DNA from: Spirochaetia bacterium
GTDB lineage: Bacteria > Spirochaetota > Spirochaetia > Sphaerochaetales > Sphaerochaetaceae
NCBI GenBank assembly: GCA_900769955.1
Contig: CAAGIP010000091.1
Location: forward strand, 1 to 13,260
DNA: 13,260 nt
Direction: 5' to 3'
Shown here: one piece after another, positions 6,114 through 13,260 of the stretch
How positions within the stretch are numbered: the first letter of the stretch is position 1
Layout of the letters: every line of letters starts with the position of its first letter
Notes under the pieces: model-generated
Told to the model about the DNA's origin: nothing
What the model saw: only the letters and a program-made list of their open reading frames with translations
The model's database searches: none
Made by a program: the position numbers and the translations under genes

Positions 6114-6127
6114 ATACGTATATTATG
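6108..6127. promoter_or_regulatory. Perfect 20-bp palindrome, probable operator
   Basis: CATAATATACGTATATTATG reads the same on both strands. It lies between the divergent rimO-pcrA and opp units, covers the -10 of the opp promoter and sits 43 bases before the rimO start. The position suggests a repressor site that could affect both directions; the regulator is unknown. Confidence 0.55.
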
Positions 6128-6211
6128 TGCGCTTACGGCCGCAGTCTGTGTACATTTCATCCTTATTCTTTACATGCATGGAAATACGCCGAATCTTATG
6201 AAAGGTGAATT

Positions 6212-6233
6212 TTTATGCACATTATTGCATAAA
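6212..6233 (+). promoter_or_regulatory. Inverted repeat in the opp leader
   Basis: TTTATGCA and TGCATAAA form an 8-bp inverted repeat around CATTAT, inside the predicted oppB leader. An AAAGGTG lies seven bases before an ATG (6215) that opens a five-codon frame (MHIIA) ending within the repeat. This could be an operator, an attenuator-like hairpin or chance; nothing else recognisable lies between 6128 and 6285. Confidence 0.3.
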
Positions 6234-6285
6234 TTTCCGATGGCTGATAGTATCACAAAGAATATACTTTTTTTTCAGAGGGCCT

Positions 6286-7215
6286 ATGACAAAATACATA
6301 ATCAAAAGACTGATAGGCATGATTCCGACCATGCTGATCATCATTACTCTCAGCTTCTTCATCGTCAGGATTGCCCCCGGTGGACCGTTCGACGGAGAAA
6401 GAGCCCTTCCGGAAGTCGTAAAGAGGAACATCGAGGCCAAATACCACATGGACGAACCGCTCTGGCAGCAGTACGGACGTTATCTCTTTGATGTTCTCAG
6501 GGGAGACCTCGGTCCCAGTTACAAGTACAAGGATCATGATGTTAACTCACTGATCTTCAATTCGATTCCGAACTCGATCATTCTCGGCTGTATCGCTATG
6601 GCCCTGGCACTGCTGTTCGGTGTTGCCTTCGGTATTATAGCCGCGGTCCGGCAGAACACGCTGCTTGACTACATACCGATGGGAATAGCGGCTTTGGGAC
6701 TTTCGGTTCCGCTCTTTGTCGTGGGACCGCTCATCCAGTACATATTTGCCATGAAGCTGGGCTGGTTCCCGACTTCAGGCTGGTTCACTGAAGGTCTTGG
6801 CTACAAGACAATCATCCTTCCTTCCATCGCGCTTTCATTTGCTTACTATGCAGATATTGCACGTCTTACCAGATCATCAATGCTTGAAACCCTCCGCTCC
6901 GATTACATCAGGACAGCAAAGGCAAAGGGCATGAGACAGAGCGTCATCATCTTCAAGCATGCGATGAAGGGTGCGATGCTCCCGATCGTAAGCTACCTCG
7001 GACCCGCATTCGCAGGTATCATTACGGGAAGTATCGTAGTCGAACAGGTTTTCCGTGTTCCCGGACTCGGAAAGTTCTTCGTACAGTCTTCGTTCAACCG
7101 TGACTACACCCTCATCGTAGGCGTAGTCATCGTTTATTCCGCGATCCTCATCGTCATGAACTTCATCGTTGATGTCGTCTATGCACAGCTGGATCCCAGG
7201 ATCACATACAAATGA
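6286..7215 (+). CDS. oppB: Oligopeptide/dipeptide ABC transporter permease OppB
   Basis: This 309-residue inner membrane permease pairs with OppC to form the peptide channel. The N-terminus MTKYIIKRLIGMIPTMLIII carries the first membrane span. About five more spans follow (roughly 97-120, 130-155, 176-195, 232-252, 275-298). The family motif ARLTRSSMLE and the EAA-type coupling loop (206-228: DYIRTAKAKGM...FKHAMK) are intact, as is the C-terminal LDPRITYK. I chose 6286 because GAGGG precedes it and the family start aligns there; the frame extends 27 codons further upstream without family resemblance. First gene of oppBCDF, followed after 18 bases by oppC. The substrate (oligo- or dipeptide) cannot be told from sequence. 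Confidence 0.93.
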   Translation: MTKYIIKRLIGMIPTMLIIITLSFFIVRIAPGGPFDGERALPEVVKRNIEAKYHMDEPLWQQYGRYLFDVLRGDLGPSYKYKDHDVNSLIFNSIPNSIILGCIAMALALLFGVAFGIIAAVRQNTLLDYIPMGIAALGLSVPLFVVGPLIQYIFAMKLGWFPTSGWFTEGLGYKTIILPSIALSFAYYADIARLTRSSMLETLRSDYIRTAKAKGMRQSVIIFKHAMKGAMLPIVSYLGPAFAGIITGSIVVEQVFRVPGLGKFFVQSSFNRDYTLIVGVVIVYSAILIVMNFIVDVVYAQLDPRITYK

Positions 7216-7233
7216 TCGGGGAGGAGAAGTGAT

Positions 7234-8829
7234 ATGCTGAAAAAGAAAAAGGAACAGACAGTAAACGAGTTCAATCAGGTTGTTGTCGGCAACAGCCTCA
7301 CGAAGGAAGCCTGGAAGAGGCTGAAGAAGAACAAAATGGCGGTTTTCGGAATGGTCGTCGTCATTATCTATGCGATCATCTCATTCTCCGCTTCCCTCCT
7401 TCCCATCTATCCCTATGATGAAAGCGTAATTGATCATCAGCACCTGAGGCCTTCCCTCACGAAGACATCGGGAGAGCTGATGCTTGAGCAGCAGTACAAG
7501 AACCTCTACTTCAAGGCCTGGAGGGCAGGACGTCTCGTCCTTACACCGGAAGAGGATGAGATGATCGAGAACCTCATTCTTAAAAATGAAACAAACAAGG
7601 TCTGGGATTACCTCTACAAAGCAGGCGAAGAGCAGAGAGCTGCAGGCACCTTTACTTTCAATGCGTCAGAGCAGAAGACGATCGACAAGTATGTTGACAA
7701 GATCAACACCGAAATGCAGATCACGATCAATAAGCTCTACTACATGAAGGACGGTAAGAAACTCAACCTTGCAAAAGTCGGTTATGACACTCTCGTTGAT
7801 CTTTACTGTGCCGAGATAAAGATGGACAGGGCTGCCGTGGAAGCTGCGCTTACCAAGGAGATCACAAGCCAGGTAACCAATACCGTTAAGGCAAATCTCG
7901 GCGATGAGGCAACTCAGGAAGACATTACTGCGGCAGTGGAACTGGAAATGAACAGCATGTCAGCAAAGGATTTCCAGAGCAAGGCAAGTGAGTCCATCAT
8001 CGGAAAACTTGAGACAAGTGCAAAGAAGACGATTGAGAAGAAGCTGAAGGCCCAGATCGCTGAATCCTCAGTCGAATTCCCCTATAAGGGAAGTTACGAA
8101 GTCAACGACCACATCACGGCTGACATCAATGCCAGCCTCAAGCACATGAGGCGCTACTTCCTCGGTACCGACTATCTCGGACGTGACCTGCTTTCAAGAA
8201 TCATCTACGGCGGTCAGGTTTCAATCGCAATCGGTCTCATCGGAACAATTACATCGGTTATCATCGGTATCCTCGTAGGTGCCGTTGCAGGCTACAAGGG
8301 CGGTAAGATCGACTACTACCTGATGAGATTCGTTGATATCATGTACGGTCTTCCCTACATGCTCCTCGTCATCATCTGTATGGCAATCTTCGGAAGGAAG
8401 ATCTTCAACCTCTTCTTCGCCCTTGCCATGGTATCGTGGCTCACGATCGCGCGCATGGTCCGCGGTCAGATCATGAGCCTCAAGAACCAGGAGTATGTCG
8501 AGGCTGCAAGGAGCATGGGTGCATCCACTTCGCACATCATCCTCCGCCATATGGTTCCGAACTCACTTTCGGTCATCATCGTATATTCAACGATCAGGAT
8601 TCCCGCATTCATCATGCAGGAAAGCTTCCTCTCATTCCTCGGTCTCGGTGTTCAGGCACCGTATGCATCGTGGGGTTCCCTTATCGGTGACGGTGTCACC
8701 TCAATGACACTTTACCCCTGGAAGCTCATCTGTCCCTCAGTTGCGATGATCATCTTCCTCTTCGCGATGAACTTCTTCGGCGACGGTCTCAGGGACGCGT
8801 TCGACCCGCAGAGCAAGAACCAGTTATAA
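7234..8829 (+). CDS. oppC: Oligopeptide ABC transporter permease OppC with large insert
   Basis: The protein has 531 residues against about 300 for ordinary OppC. The N-terminal helix (TM1, about 35-57) is followed by an insert from about 62 to 300. The standard permease domain then starts with the HMRRYFLGTDYLGRDLLSR motif (304-322), with further spans and the EAA loop DYVEAARSMGA-like segment (420-443: EYVEAARSMGA...RHMVPN). The insert is charged, rich in K/E/A/T and predicted by eye to be mostly helical. By topology it faces outside the membrane. GGGGAGGAG precedes the ATG by 7 bases. The reading frame is continuous with even codon use, so the insert is genuine coding sequence. Its function is unknown; substrate capture or docking of a binding protein is a guess. 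Confidence 0.92.
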   Translation: MLKKKKEQTVNEFNQVVVGNSLTKEAWKRLKKNKMAVFGMVVVIIYAIISFSASLLPIYPYDESVIDHQHLRPSLTKTSGELMLEQQYKNLYFKAWRAGRLVLTPEEDEMIENLILKNETNKVWDYLYKAGEEQRAAGTFTFNASEQKTIDKYVDKINTEMQITINKLYYMKDGKKLNLAKVGYDTLVDLYCAEIKMDRAAVEAALTKEITSQVTNTVKANLGDEATQEDITAAVELEMNSMSAKDFQSKASESIIGKLETSAKKTIEKKLKAQIAESSVEFPYKGSYEVNDHITADINASLKHMRRYFLGTDYLGRDLLSRIIYGGQVSIAIGLIGTITSVIIGILVGAVAGYKGGKIDYYLMRFVDIMYGLPYMLLVIICMAIFGRKIFNLFFALAMVSWLTIARMVRGQIMSLKNQEYVEAARSMGASTSHIILRHMVPNSLSVIIVYSTIRIPAFIMQESFLSFLGLGVQAPYASWGSLIGDGVTSMTLYPWKLICPSVAMIIFLFAMNFFGDGLRDAFDPQSKNQL

Positions 8830-8840
8830 GGAGTGCCTAA

Positions 8841-9872
8841 ATGAGCGAAAATTCAAAACCGGTACTGGAAGTCAAAGGACTCCAGACATATTTCAAAACC
8901 GATGCCGGTATCGTGAAGGCCGTTGACGGCGTTTCCTTCACGGTACATGAGGGCGAAACAATAGGTCTCGTCGGAGAATCAGGATGCGGAAAGAGCGTCA
9001 CGAACCTTTCCATCATGCGCCTCGTTCCTTCCCCTCCCGGAAAGATCGTTGGCGGTGAAGTCCTTTACGAGGGCCGTGACATCATGAAGATGAGCGAGAA
9101 GGAACTGAGAACTATCAGGGGAAACAACATCTCCATGATCTTCCAGGATCCCATGACAAGCTTAAATCCCTTCCTCAGGATTTCAACGCAGATGATCGAG
9201 ACGATCAGGCTGCACCAGAACCTTTCAAAGAAGGAAGCAAGGGAAAAGGCAATCAAGATGCTTGCAGAGGTAGGTATCCCCTCACCCGAGAAGAGAATTG
9301 ACTGCTATCCCCACCAGTTCTCAGGCGGTATGAGACAGCGCGTAATGATTGCAATGGCATTAAGCTGCAATGCAAAGGTCCTCATTGCCGATGAGCCCAC
9401 GACCGCGCTTGACGTAACAATCCAGGCGCAGATCCTTGAGCTCATACAGAAGATCAACAAGAAGTTCAAAACCGCTGTCATCCTCATTACCCACGACCTC
9501 GGTGTCGTTGCGGGCATGTGCGACAACGTGTGCGTAATGTATGCAGGACGCATCGTCGAGCAGGCTCCTACCGAAGAACTTTATGCTTCTCCTTCACATC
9601 CCTATACTCAGGGACTCATCGCATCGGTTCCCAGAATGGATGAAAGCGACAAGGACAGGAGGCTCTTCTCCATCGAAGGTCAGCCGCCAAACGTCATCGA
9701 CCTTCCTCCATGCTGCCCGTTCCATCCAAGGTGTCACAAGAAGATGGGCATCTGTGAGAAGATGTATCCGCCCGTAAAACAGCTTTCAGAGACACATACC
9801 TGTGCATGCTGGCTTCATGCAAGTGAAGAAGAGAAGAAAAAAGCCCTCGAGGAGGTGAAGAACAATGGCTGA
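8841..9872 (+). CDS. oppD: Oligopeptide ABC transporter ATPase OppD
   Basis: This 343-residue cytoplasmic ATPase subunit has Walker A GESGCGKS (45-52), Q-loop IFQDPMTSLNP (Q102), signature FSGGMRQR (160-167), Walker B VLIADEP with E185, D-loop ALD and switch H218 (ITHDLG). The C-terminal oligopeptide-transporter domain ends in a cysteine set (C291, C292, C298, C305, C321, C323). In related DppD/OppD proteins these ligate a 4Fe-4S cluster. AAGGAG overlaps the oppC stop codon region, 7 bases before the ATG. Its last 8 bases overlap oppF. Confidence 0.95.
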   Translation: MSENSKPVLEVKGLQTYFKTDAGIVKAVDGVSFTVHEGETIGLVGESGCGKSVTNLSIMRLVPSPPGKIVGGEVLYEGRDIMKMSEKELRTIRGNNISMIFQDPMTSLNPFLRISTQMIETIRLHQNLSKKEAREKAIKMLAEVGIPSPEKRIDCYPHQFSGGMRQRVMIAMALSCNAKVLIADEPTTALDVTIQAQILELIQKINKKFKTAVILITHDLGVVAGMCDNVCVMYAGRIVEQAPTEELYASPSHPYTQGLIASVPRMDESDKDRRLFSIEGQPPNVIDLPPCCPFHPRCHKKMGICEKMYPPVKQLSETHTCACWLHASEEEKKKALEEVKNNG

Positions 9873-10899
9873 GGAAAAGAAAGTATTACTTGAGGTTAAG
9901 GACCTCAAACAGCACTTCCCCATTGATGGAGGCGGAATCTTCAAGAAGCAGATCGGTGCGATCAGGGCAGTTGACGGTGTTTCCTTTACCGTACATGAGG
10001 GAGAGACCCTCGGTATCGTAGGTGAGTCCGGCTGCGGTAAGTCCACATGCATCAGGTCACTCTCACAGCTTTACAAGCCCACTTCCGGTGAAGTCATCTT
10101 CCAGGGAGTTGACCTCTGCAAGGCTGACAAAAAGACACTGCTCCGCCTCAGGAAGGACATCCAGATGATCTTCCAGGATCCCATGGCATCGCTCGATCCA
10201 AGAATGACCGTCAGGTCGATCATCTCGGAGCCTCTGAACATATACAACAGAAGAGGTCTTCTTGATCATAAATGGACTGTGGAGGAAATTGAGGAAAGAG
10301 TTGAATTCCTGATGGAGAAGGTTGGTCTCAACAAGACCTTCAAGAACAGGTATCCCCATGAGTTCTCAGGCGGACAGAGACAGAGAATCGGTATTGCAAG
10401 GGCACTTGCACTCTCCCCGAAGATCATCCTTGCCGATGAACCCGTATCAGCTCTGGACGTATCCATTCAGGCTCAGATTCTGAACCTCATCAGCGATCTT
10501 CAGAAAGAGCTCGGCATCACGTTCATCTTCATTGCGCATGACCTTGCCGTCATACAGCACATCAGTGACCGTGTCGTCGTAATGTACCTCGGAAAGGTAA
10601 TGGAAATCAGTAAGGCAGAGGAGCTTTATCACAATCCCAAGCACCCCTACACCACCGCACTCCTTTCCGCAGCCCCCATTCCCGATCCCGTCAAGGAGCG
10701 CTCAAGACAGAGAATCATTCTCTCAGGCGACGTTCCCTCTCCCGATAAGGAAAGAAAGGGATGCTACTTCTACGACAGATGTCCCCACAGGATGGAGCAC
10801 TGCAGCTGCCACATTCCACCGATGTTCGAAGTCGGTGAGGAGCATAAGGTTGCATGCTGGCTCTATGATCCATCTGTTGATAAATCAAAGAAGAACTGA
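9865..10899 (+). CDS. oppF: Oligopeptide ABC transporter ATPase OppF
   Basis: This 344-residue partner ATPase of OppD has Walker A GESGCGKS (53-60), Q-loop FQDPMASLDP (Q104), signature FSGGQRQR (167-174), Walker B IILADEPVSALD (187-198) and switch H225 (IAHDLA). The glutamine signature and the LDPRMTV segment are typical of OppF over OppD. C300, C306, C313, C315 and C331 repeat the cysteine pattern of OppD. GGAGGTG lies before the ATG, which overlaps the 3' end of oppD by 8 bases. It is the last gene of the operon; no oppA-type substrate-binding protein follows. Confidence 0.95.
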   Translation: MAEEKKVLLEVKDLKQHFPIDGGGIFKKQIGAIRAVDGVSFTVHEGETLGIVGESGCGKSTCIRSLSQLYKPTSGEVIFQGVDLCKADKKTLLRLRKDIQMIFQDPMASLDPRMTVRSIISEPLNIYNRRGLLDHKWTVEEIEERVEFLMEKVGLNKTFKNRYPHEFSGGQRQRIGIARALALSPKIILADEPVSALDVSIQAQILNLISDLQKELGITFIFIAHDLAVIQHISDRVVVMYLGKVMEISKAEELYHNPKHPYTTALLSAAPIPDPVKERSRQRIILSGDVPSPDKERKGCYFYDRCPHRMEHCSCHIPPMFEVGEEHKVACWLYDPSVDKSKKN

Positions 10900-10906
10900 T
10901 GATAAG

Positions 10907-10935
10907 ACAGTCTCACTGAATGTGAGGCTGTTTTT
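10907..10935 (+). terminator. Intrinsic terminator of the opp operon
   Basis: ACAGTCTCAC (10907-10916) pairs with GTGAGGCTGT (10922-10931), a 10-bp stem with one G-T pair and a TGAAT loop, and a T5 tract (10931-10935) overlaps the stem base. It begins 8 bases after the oppF stop codon. Confidence 0.92.
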
Positions 10936-11064
10936 ATCTGAACTGTTTTCTCCTATTCCAGTTCTTTGACAAATGAGCCATTTCTCAGGCATCTGAAAGG
11001 TAGTATATTTTTCTCTTCATTAAATAAAAATTAGTATACTCTATTATATAGAGGCACTACCGGA

Positions 11065-11315
11065 ATGATTACGTCTGAGCTTGAAAAAGATTTGGAACCA
11101 ATACTCCGATTTTTACTGATGAAATACTCAGTTGCTTCAGTGTTTTTTCAAGAGCATATGTTTTCCGTCTGATCAGGGAAGCAGAAAACAATGGTGATCT
11201 CATGGCCTATTCCAGAGGAGTTTATTATATTCCCAGGAAATCACTTTTAGGTGTTTCAACCATCTGTTCTGAGATGGTTGCAGAAAAAAAATATATAAAA
11301 AATGAAAATTCGTAA
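11065..11315 (+). pseudogene. AbiEi/DUF6088-type antitoxin, frameshifted and truncated by IS66
   Basis: From ATG 11065 the frame reads MITSELEK. It must then shift by one base in the A5 run at 11084-11088 to continue as RFGTNTPIFTDEIL, RAYVFRLIREAENNG and SRGVYYIPRKSLLG. Together these resemble the winged-helix N-terminal part of AbiEi-like (DUF6088) antitoxins, which repress type IV AbiE-type systems. One more A would restore the whole frame. The frame ends at KKYIKNENS, where the stop codon TAA is supplied by the first bases of the IS66 end (GTAAC at 11312). Family members are around 200 residues, so more than half is gone, and no AbiEii-like toxin is visible. The frameshift could be a sequencing error in a homopolymer; the truncation is firm. 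Upstream, TATACT (11035-11040) is a possible -10. Confidence 0.72.
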
Positions 11316-11330
11316 CTATTCAGTCACCCT
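11312..11330 (+). repeat. IS66 terminal inverted repeat (left)
   Basis: GTAACTATTCAGTCACCCT. It matches the reverse complement of the right end at 13 of the first 14 bases, then ACCC again after a 2-base gap. Its TAA closes the antitoxin frame. Confidence 0.75.
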
Positions 11331-11362
11331 CTAAAAGCAAGTGAGGATGCGGTTTATGATAT

Positions 11363-12955
11363 TCAGCCCAATACCGGAGACAAGAGACTTTCAGCAGTTC
11401 CGTTAAGGACTGCCTTTATCATTTTCATCCTGCCTATTCCGTTCTTCTTCGCGGTATCAAGTATGCTCATTATGGACGCAAAGCTCTTCAGTCCGTCCGG
11501 AGTCCTGAAGCATTTGGACACGGACTGTCTCACCTTGCCGACCCTGAAGCTCCGCTCCGACTCATTGTTGGTATACCATGCATCAAAGTGTTCCACGAAG
11601 CAGAAGACCGCATCAATGTTGTCCCTGAGCCGCAGCAGCAAGGACCGTGTTCTGCCCTGAGGTATCTTACCCAGCCCGAGCACGCTTCTCCTCTTCGGCT
11701 GTTTAAAGGTTTCCAGACCTTCATCGATAAGCTTCGTGAATTCATCCCGCAGGTTTTTCAGCACATCCGCATCCAGGGCTTCCTCACCTCTTTCGATGGC
11801 ATCGTTCTTCAGCTTCTTCATGTTCAGGAGAAAGTCCTCAATCCTCCTGAAATACTCCTCATGTCCTTTCTCCCTGAGGGCCGCTCCCCTAAGTTCCCTC
11901 TGGATGTGCTGAAGGCATATGGCATGCTCAAGGTTGTCCAGCCTGAAGTAGGATGACCAGCAGTCATGAACCAGGATCCCTTCCGCACCGGTAAGCAGCC
12001 CGTTGCTGTTTATGGCATCAAATCCCCTCTTCTTATCCGCATAAAGATAGGTTGCCTTCTCATTGCATACGGTGTGAAGCCAGTAAAGGGTACCGTTGGT
12101 GCGCATTCCAGTCTCATCCGCACCCTTTACGATGGACTTCATGAGGTATTTCCTTACAGAACCAAGCGCTTTGTCGCATGAGACTGCGAAATCAGCTATG
12201 GTTTTCGCTATTGTTCCTTCCGAAATCCTGATGCCTGTCCTTTCCTCCGCAAGATCGGCAAGCCTCTTTATGGAGGTTATGCCCGTTGCCCAGATGTCGA
12301 TGACCGCGGCCTTTATGCCGTATCCGTACTGCTGCGATGACTTAACACCTTCCGGCATGACGGATGAGAGCATCCTCTTCATCTTCGGACATACGATCGA
12401 ATACACCTTATGCTCATTGTCCGTGACAACGGTCCTGGTTTCATAAACGTGTCCCGTGGTCATGCATTTCATAAGACTGACACAGGCACTGAAGTTTTCA
12501 CACTTCATGCACCCAGAAGGATAATGGTTATGGGTCACCGTCTCATCGGCGGCAACTTTCTTCAAGCCGTTCCCTTCATGGCCTTTCTGGGCACCGGGCT
12601 TCCTTCCGCTCTGTTCCCTCAGGCTTCGTTTCCTGTCTGCATTGGGTTTTGCGTAACCGTCCGATGATGGCGGCCTGCTGGAGTTGCCGGAATTCTTTCC
12701 GCTTCTCTGCCTTAATTCATCCTGAAGGCTTTTCACTGCCGAGGAAAGTCCGTCCATCTTGGCATCCATGCCATCCATTTTGGAATTCATGTCCTCCAGG
12801 AGGTTCTGCTGGGAATAGGAGAACATGATCATGTTGGAGACGAACATGACCCACTCGGAAGGGAGTGAGGACACATCAAGGCCAAAGGCGGATGCAACGT
12901 CACTCATCGTTGCACCTTTTGCGGCAAGCTCCCTCATCCTCTCTGCGAAATCCAT
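11363..12955 (-). CDS. tnpC: IS66-family transposase TnpC
   Basis: This 530-residue transposase appears intact. Features in order: an N-terminal region with a short coiled coil (about 50-85), the family segment KNSGNSSRPPSSDG (87-100), a basic linker, and a cysteine-containing stretch (C149, C152, C158, C164, C190) in place of the usual zinc-binding zf-IS66. The DDE catalytic domain has D280 (KGADETGM), D331 (LVHDCWSSYF) and E467 (NNESERSFR). AGGAG lies 6 bases before the ATG at 12953-12955. The 3' end is 51 bases from the left end of the element. No frameshift or internal stop was seen, so the element may still be active or only recently silenced. Confidence 0.94.
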   Translation of the reverse strand: MDFAERMRELAAKGATMSDVASAFGLDVSSLPSEWVMFVSNMIMFSYSQQNLLEDMNSKMDGMDAKMDGLSSAVKSLQDELRQRSGKNSGNSSRPPSSDGYAKPNADRKRSLREQSGRKPGAQKGHEGNGLKKVAADETVTHNHYPSGCMKCENFSACVSLMKCMTTGHVYETRTVVTDNEHKVYSIVCPKMKRMLSSVMPEGVKSSQQYGYGIKAAVIDIWATGITSIKRLADLAEERTGIRISEGTIAKTIADFAVSCDKALGSVRKYLMKSIVKGADETGMRTNGTLYWLHTVCNEKATYLYADKKRGFDAINSNGLLTGAEGILVHDCWSSYFRLDNLEHAICLQHIQRELRGAALREKGHEEYFRRIEDFLLNMKKLKNDAIERGEEALDADVLKNLRDEFTKLIDEGLETFKQPKRRSVLGLGKIPQGRTRSLLLRLRDNIDAVFCFVEHFDAWYTNNESERSFRVGKVRQSVSKCFRTPDGLKSFASIMSILDTAKKNGIGRMKMIKAVLNGTAESLLSPVLG

Positions 12956-12989
12956 CTCCTGCTCCTAATTCCTTTTTATATCTGAAATT

Positions 12990-13018
12990 AGTATAACACA
13001 AACACTGAAATAATGCAA
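12990..13018 (-). promoter_or_regulatory. Candidate tnpC promoter
   Basis: On the minus strand TTGCAT (13013-13018), a 17-base spacer and TGT-TATACT (-10 at 12990-12995, with an extended -10 TG). It lies inside the element, about 35 bases before the tnpC start. Confidence 0.5.
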
Positions 13019-13032
13019 CGGAAATTGGCAGG

Positions 13033-13076
13033 AAGGATTCAAATATTTCCTTATTTTGAAAGAATTTGACATCCTT
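13033..13076. repeat. Subterminal inverted repeat in IS66
   Basis: AAGGATTCAAAT (13033-13044) is complementary to ATTTGA-C-ATCCTT (13064-13076), with one unpaired base. It lies between the right end and tnpC, where transposase or host factors could bind; the role is unknown. Confidence 0.4.
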
Positions 13077-13121
13077 CGAGGCAGTGATTCAGCCCGGTTG
13101 ATCAGAGGCTAAATGCCGCGC

Positions 13122-13141
13122 GGGTACGACTGAACAGTTAC
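13122..13141 (-). repeat. IS66 terminal inverted repeat (right)
   Basis: The reverse complement reads GTAACTGTTCAGTCGTACCC, the partner of the left end at 11312. Confidence 0.75.
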
Positions 13142-13149
13142 TTTATGAG

Positions 13150-13178
13150 TTGACAATGCCTTTGTTATGTAGTACACT
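13150..13178 (+). promoter_or_regulatory. Candidate promoter of the right-edge gene
   Basis: A perfect TTGACA (13150-13155), exactly 17 bases, then TACACT (13173-13178). AGTAC-ACT-GTACT is a short palindrome across the -10. The -35 begins 8 bases outside the right end of the IS. Confidence 0.6.
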
Positions 13179-13198
13179 GTACTTATTACGGAGGCGTT

Positions 13199-13260
13199 AT
13201 GTATCTTTATACCGAGAAATCAGGCTGTGTCATGGAAATCACTTCCTACCGTGTACCGGG
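13199..13260 (+). CDS. Unidentified gene, 5' end only
   Basis: ATG at 13199 follows GGAGG by a few bases and opens a frame of 20 complete codons (MYLYTEKSGCVMEITSYRVP) that runs off the window. Promoter, ribosome binding site and start are well spaced, so this is very likely a real gene. The product is not recognisable from so little; a second transposase is conceivable next to an IS, but that is a guess. Confidence 0.55.
   Translation, partial: MYLYTEKSGCVMEITSYRVP

Larger units (their letters stand above)
11312..13141 (-). mobile_element. IS66-family insertion sequence, lone tnpC
   Basis: The element is about 1830 bp, bounded by imperfect inverted repeats that both start GTAACTRTTCAGTC. 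It carries only the large TnpC transposase, with no tnpA or tnpB, as in the ISBst12-like branch of the family. Flanking 8-mers (GAAAATTC left, TTTATGAG right) do not match, so the target duplication expected for IS66 is missing. A later deletion or recombination on one side would explain both this and the missing second half of the interrupted antitoxin gene. Confidence 0.82.

Noticed and set aside
10966..10994. TTGACA at 10966 as a promoter for the antitoxin remnant
   Set aside because: No -10-like hexamer occurs 16-19 bases downstream.
11588..11956. Plus-strand ORFs within the IS66 transposase
   Set aside because: Antisense shadows of tnpC; they have no start signals and do not correspond to TnpA or TnpB.

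Overview
The window looks like chromosomal DNA of a low-to-mid GC Bacillota (Firmicutes). The evidence is strong GGAGG-type ribosome binding sites, a PcrA-type helicase with a Tudor-like tail, a Firmicutes-style Opp operon and TxpA/BsrG-like small membrane toxins. A gut or rumen lineage such as the Erysipelotrichia is possible, but that is only an impression. The first 32 bases are not genomic: they match the Illumina TruSeq read-1 adapter, so the window begins at an untrimmed contig end.

Layout. Positions 33-228 (minus) hold the N-terminal part of recX, cut by the contig end. Positions 295-1151 (minus) hold the ribosomal protein pair rplM-rpsI, with a terminator after rpsI and a candidate promoter about 290 bp upstream of rplM. 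The leader between them contains a possible 54-codon ORF that overlaps the rplM start by 4 nt. Positions 1577-2525 hold two tandem copies of a module of about 430 bp. Each copy has a conserved 14-bp palindrome, a nearly invariant 5' leader that can hide the ribosome binding site in a hairpin, a 36-residue single-span membrane peptide of the holin-like/TxpA-BsrG toxin type, two 3' hairpins and a candidate antisense promoter. This is very likely a duplicated type I toxin-antitoxin locus. Positions 2536-6065 (minus) hold a coupled rimO-pcrA pair.

A divergent intergenic region (6066-6285) carries a perfect 20-bp palindrome lying on the -10 region of a good promoter. That promoter should drive oppB-oppC-oppD-oppF (6286-10899, plus), an oligopeptide/dipeptide importer whose OppC has an unusual extracytoplasmic insert of about 240 residues. 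No substrate-binding protein gene is present. The operon ends at a clear intrinsic terminator.

Downstream lies accessory DNA. It starts with a broken AbiEi/DUF6088-type antitoxin gene, which has a one-base frameshift in an A-run and is cut off by an IS66-family element (11312-13141). The element carries a lone full-length TnpC transposase, has imperfect terminal inverted repeats and shows no target duplication. A well-formed promoter then leads into the first 20 codons of an unidentified gene that runs off the window.

Functionally the window mixes housekeeping genes (translation, RNA modification, DNA repair, peptide uptake) with short toxin/antitoxin and IS insertions in the gaps. No tRNA, rRNA or CRISPR array was seen.
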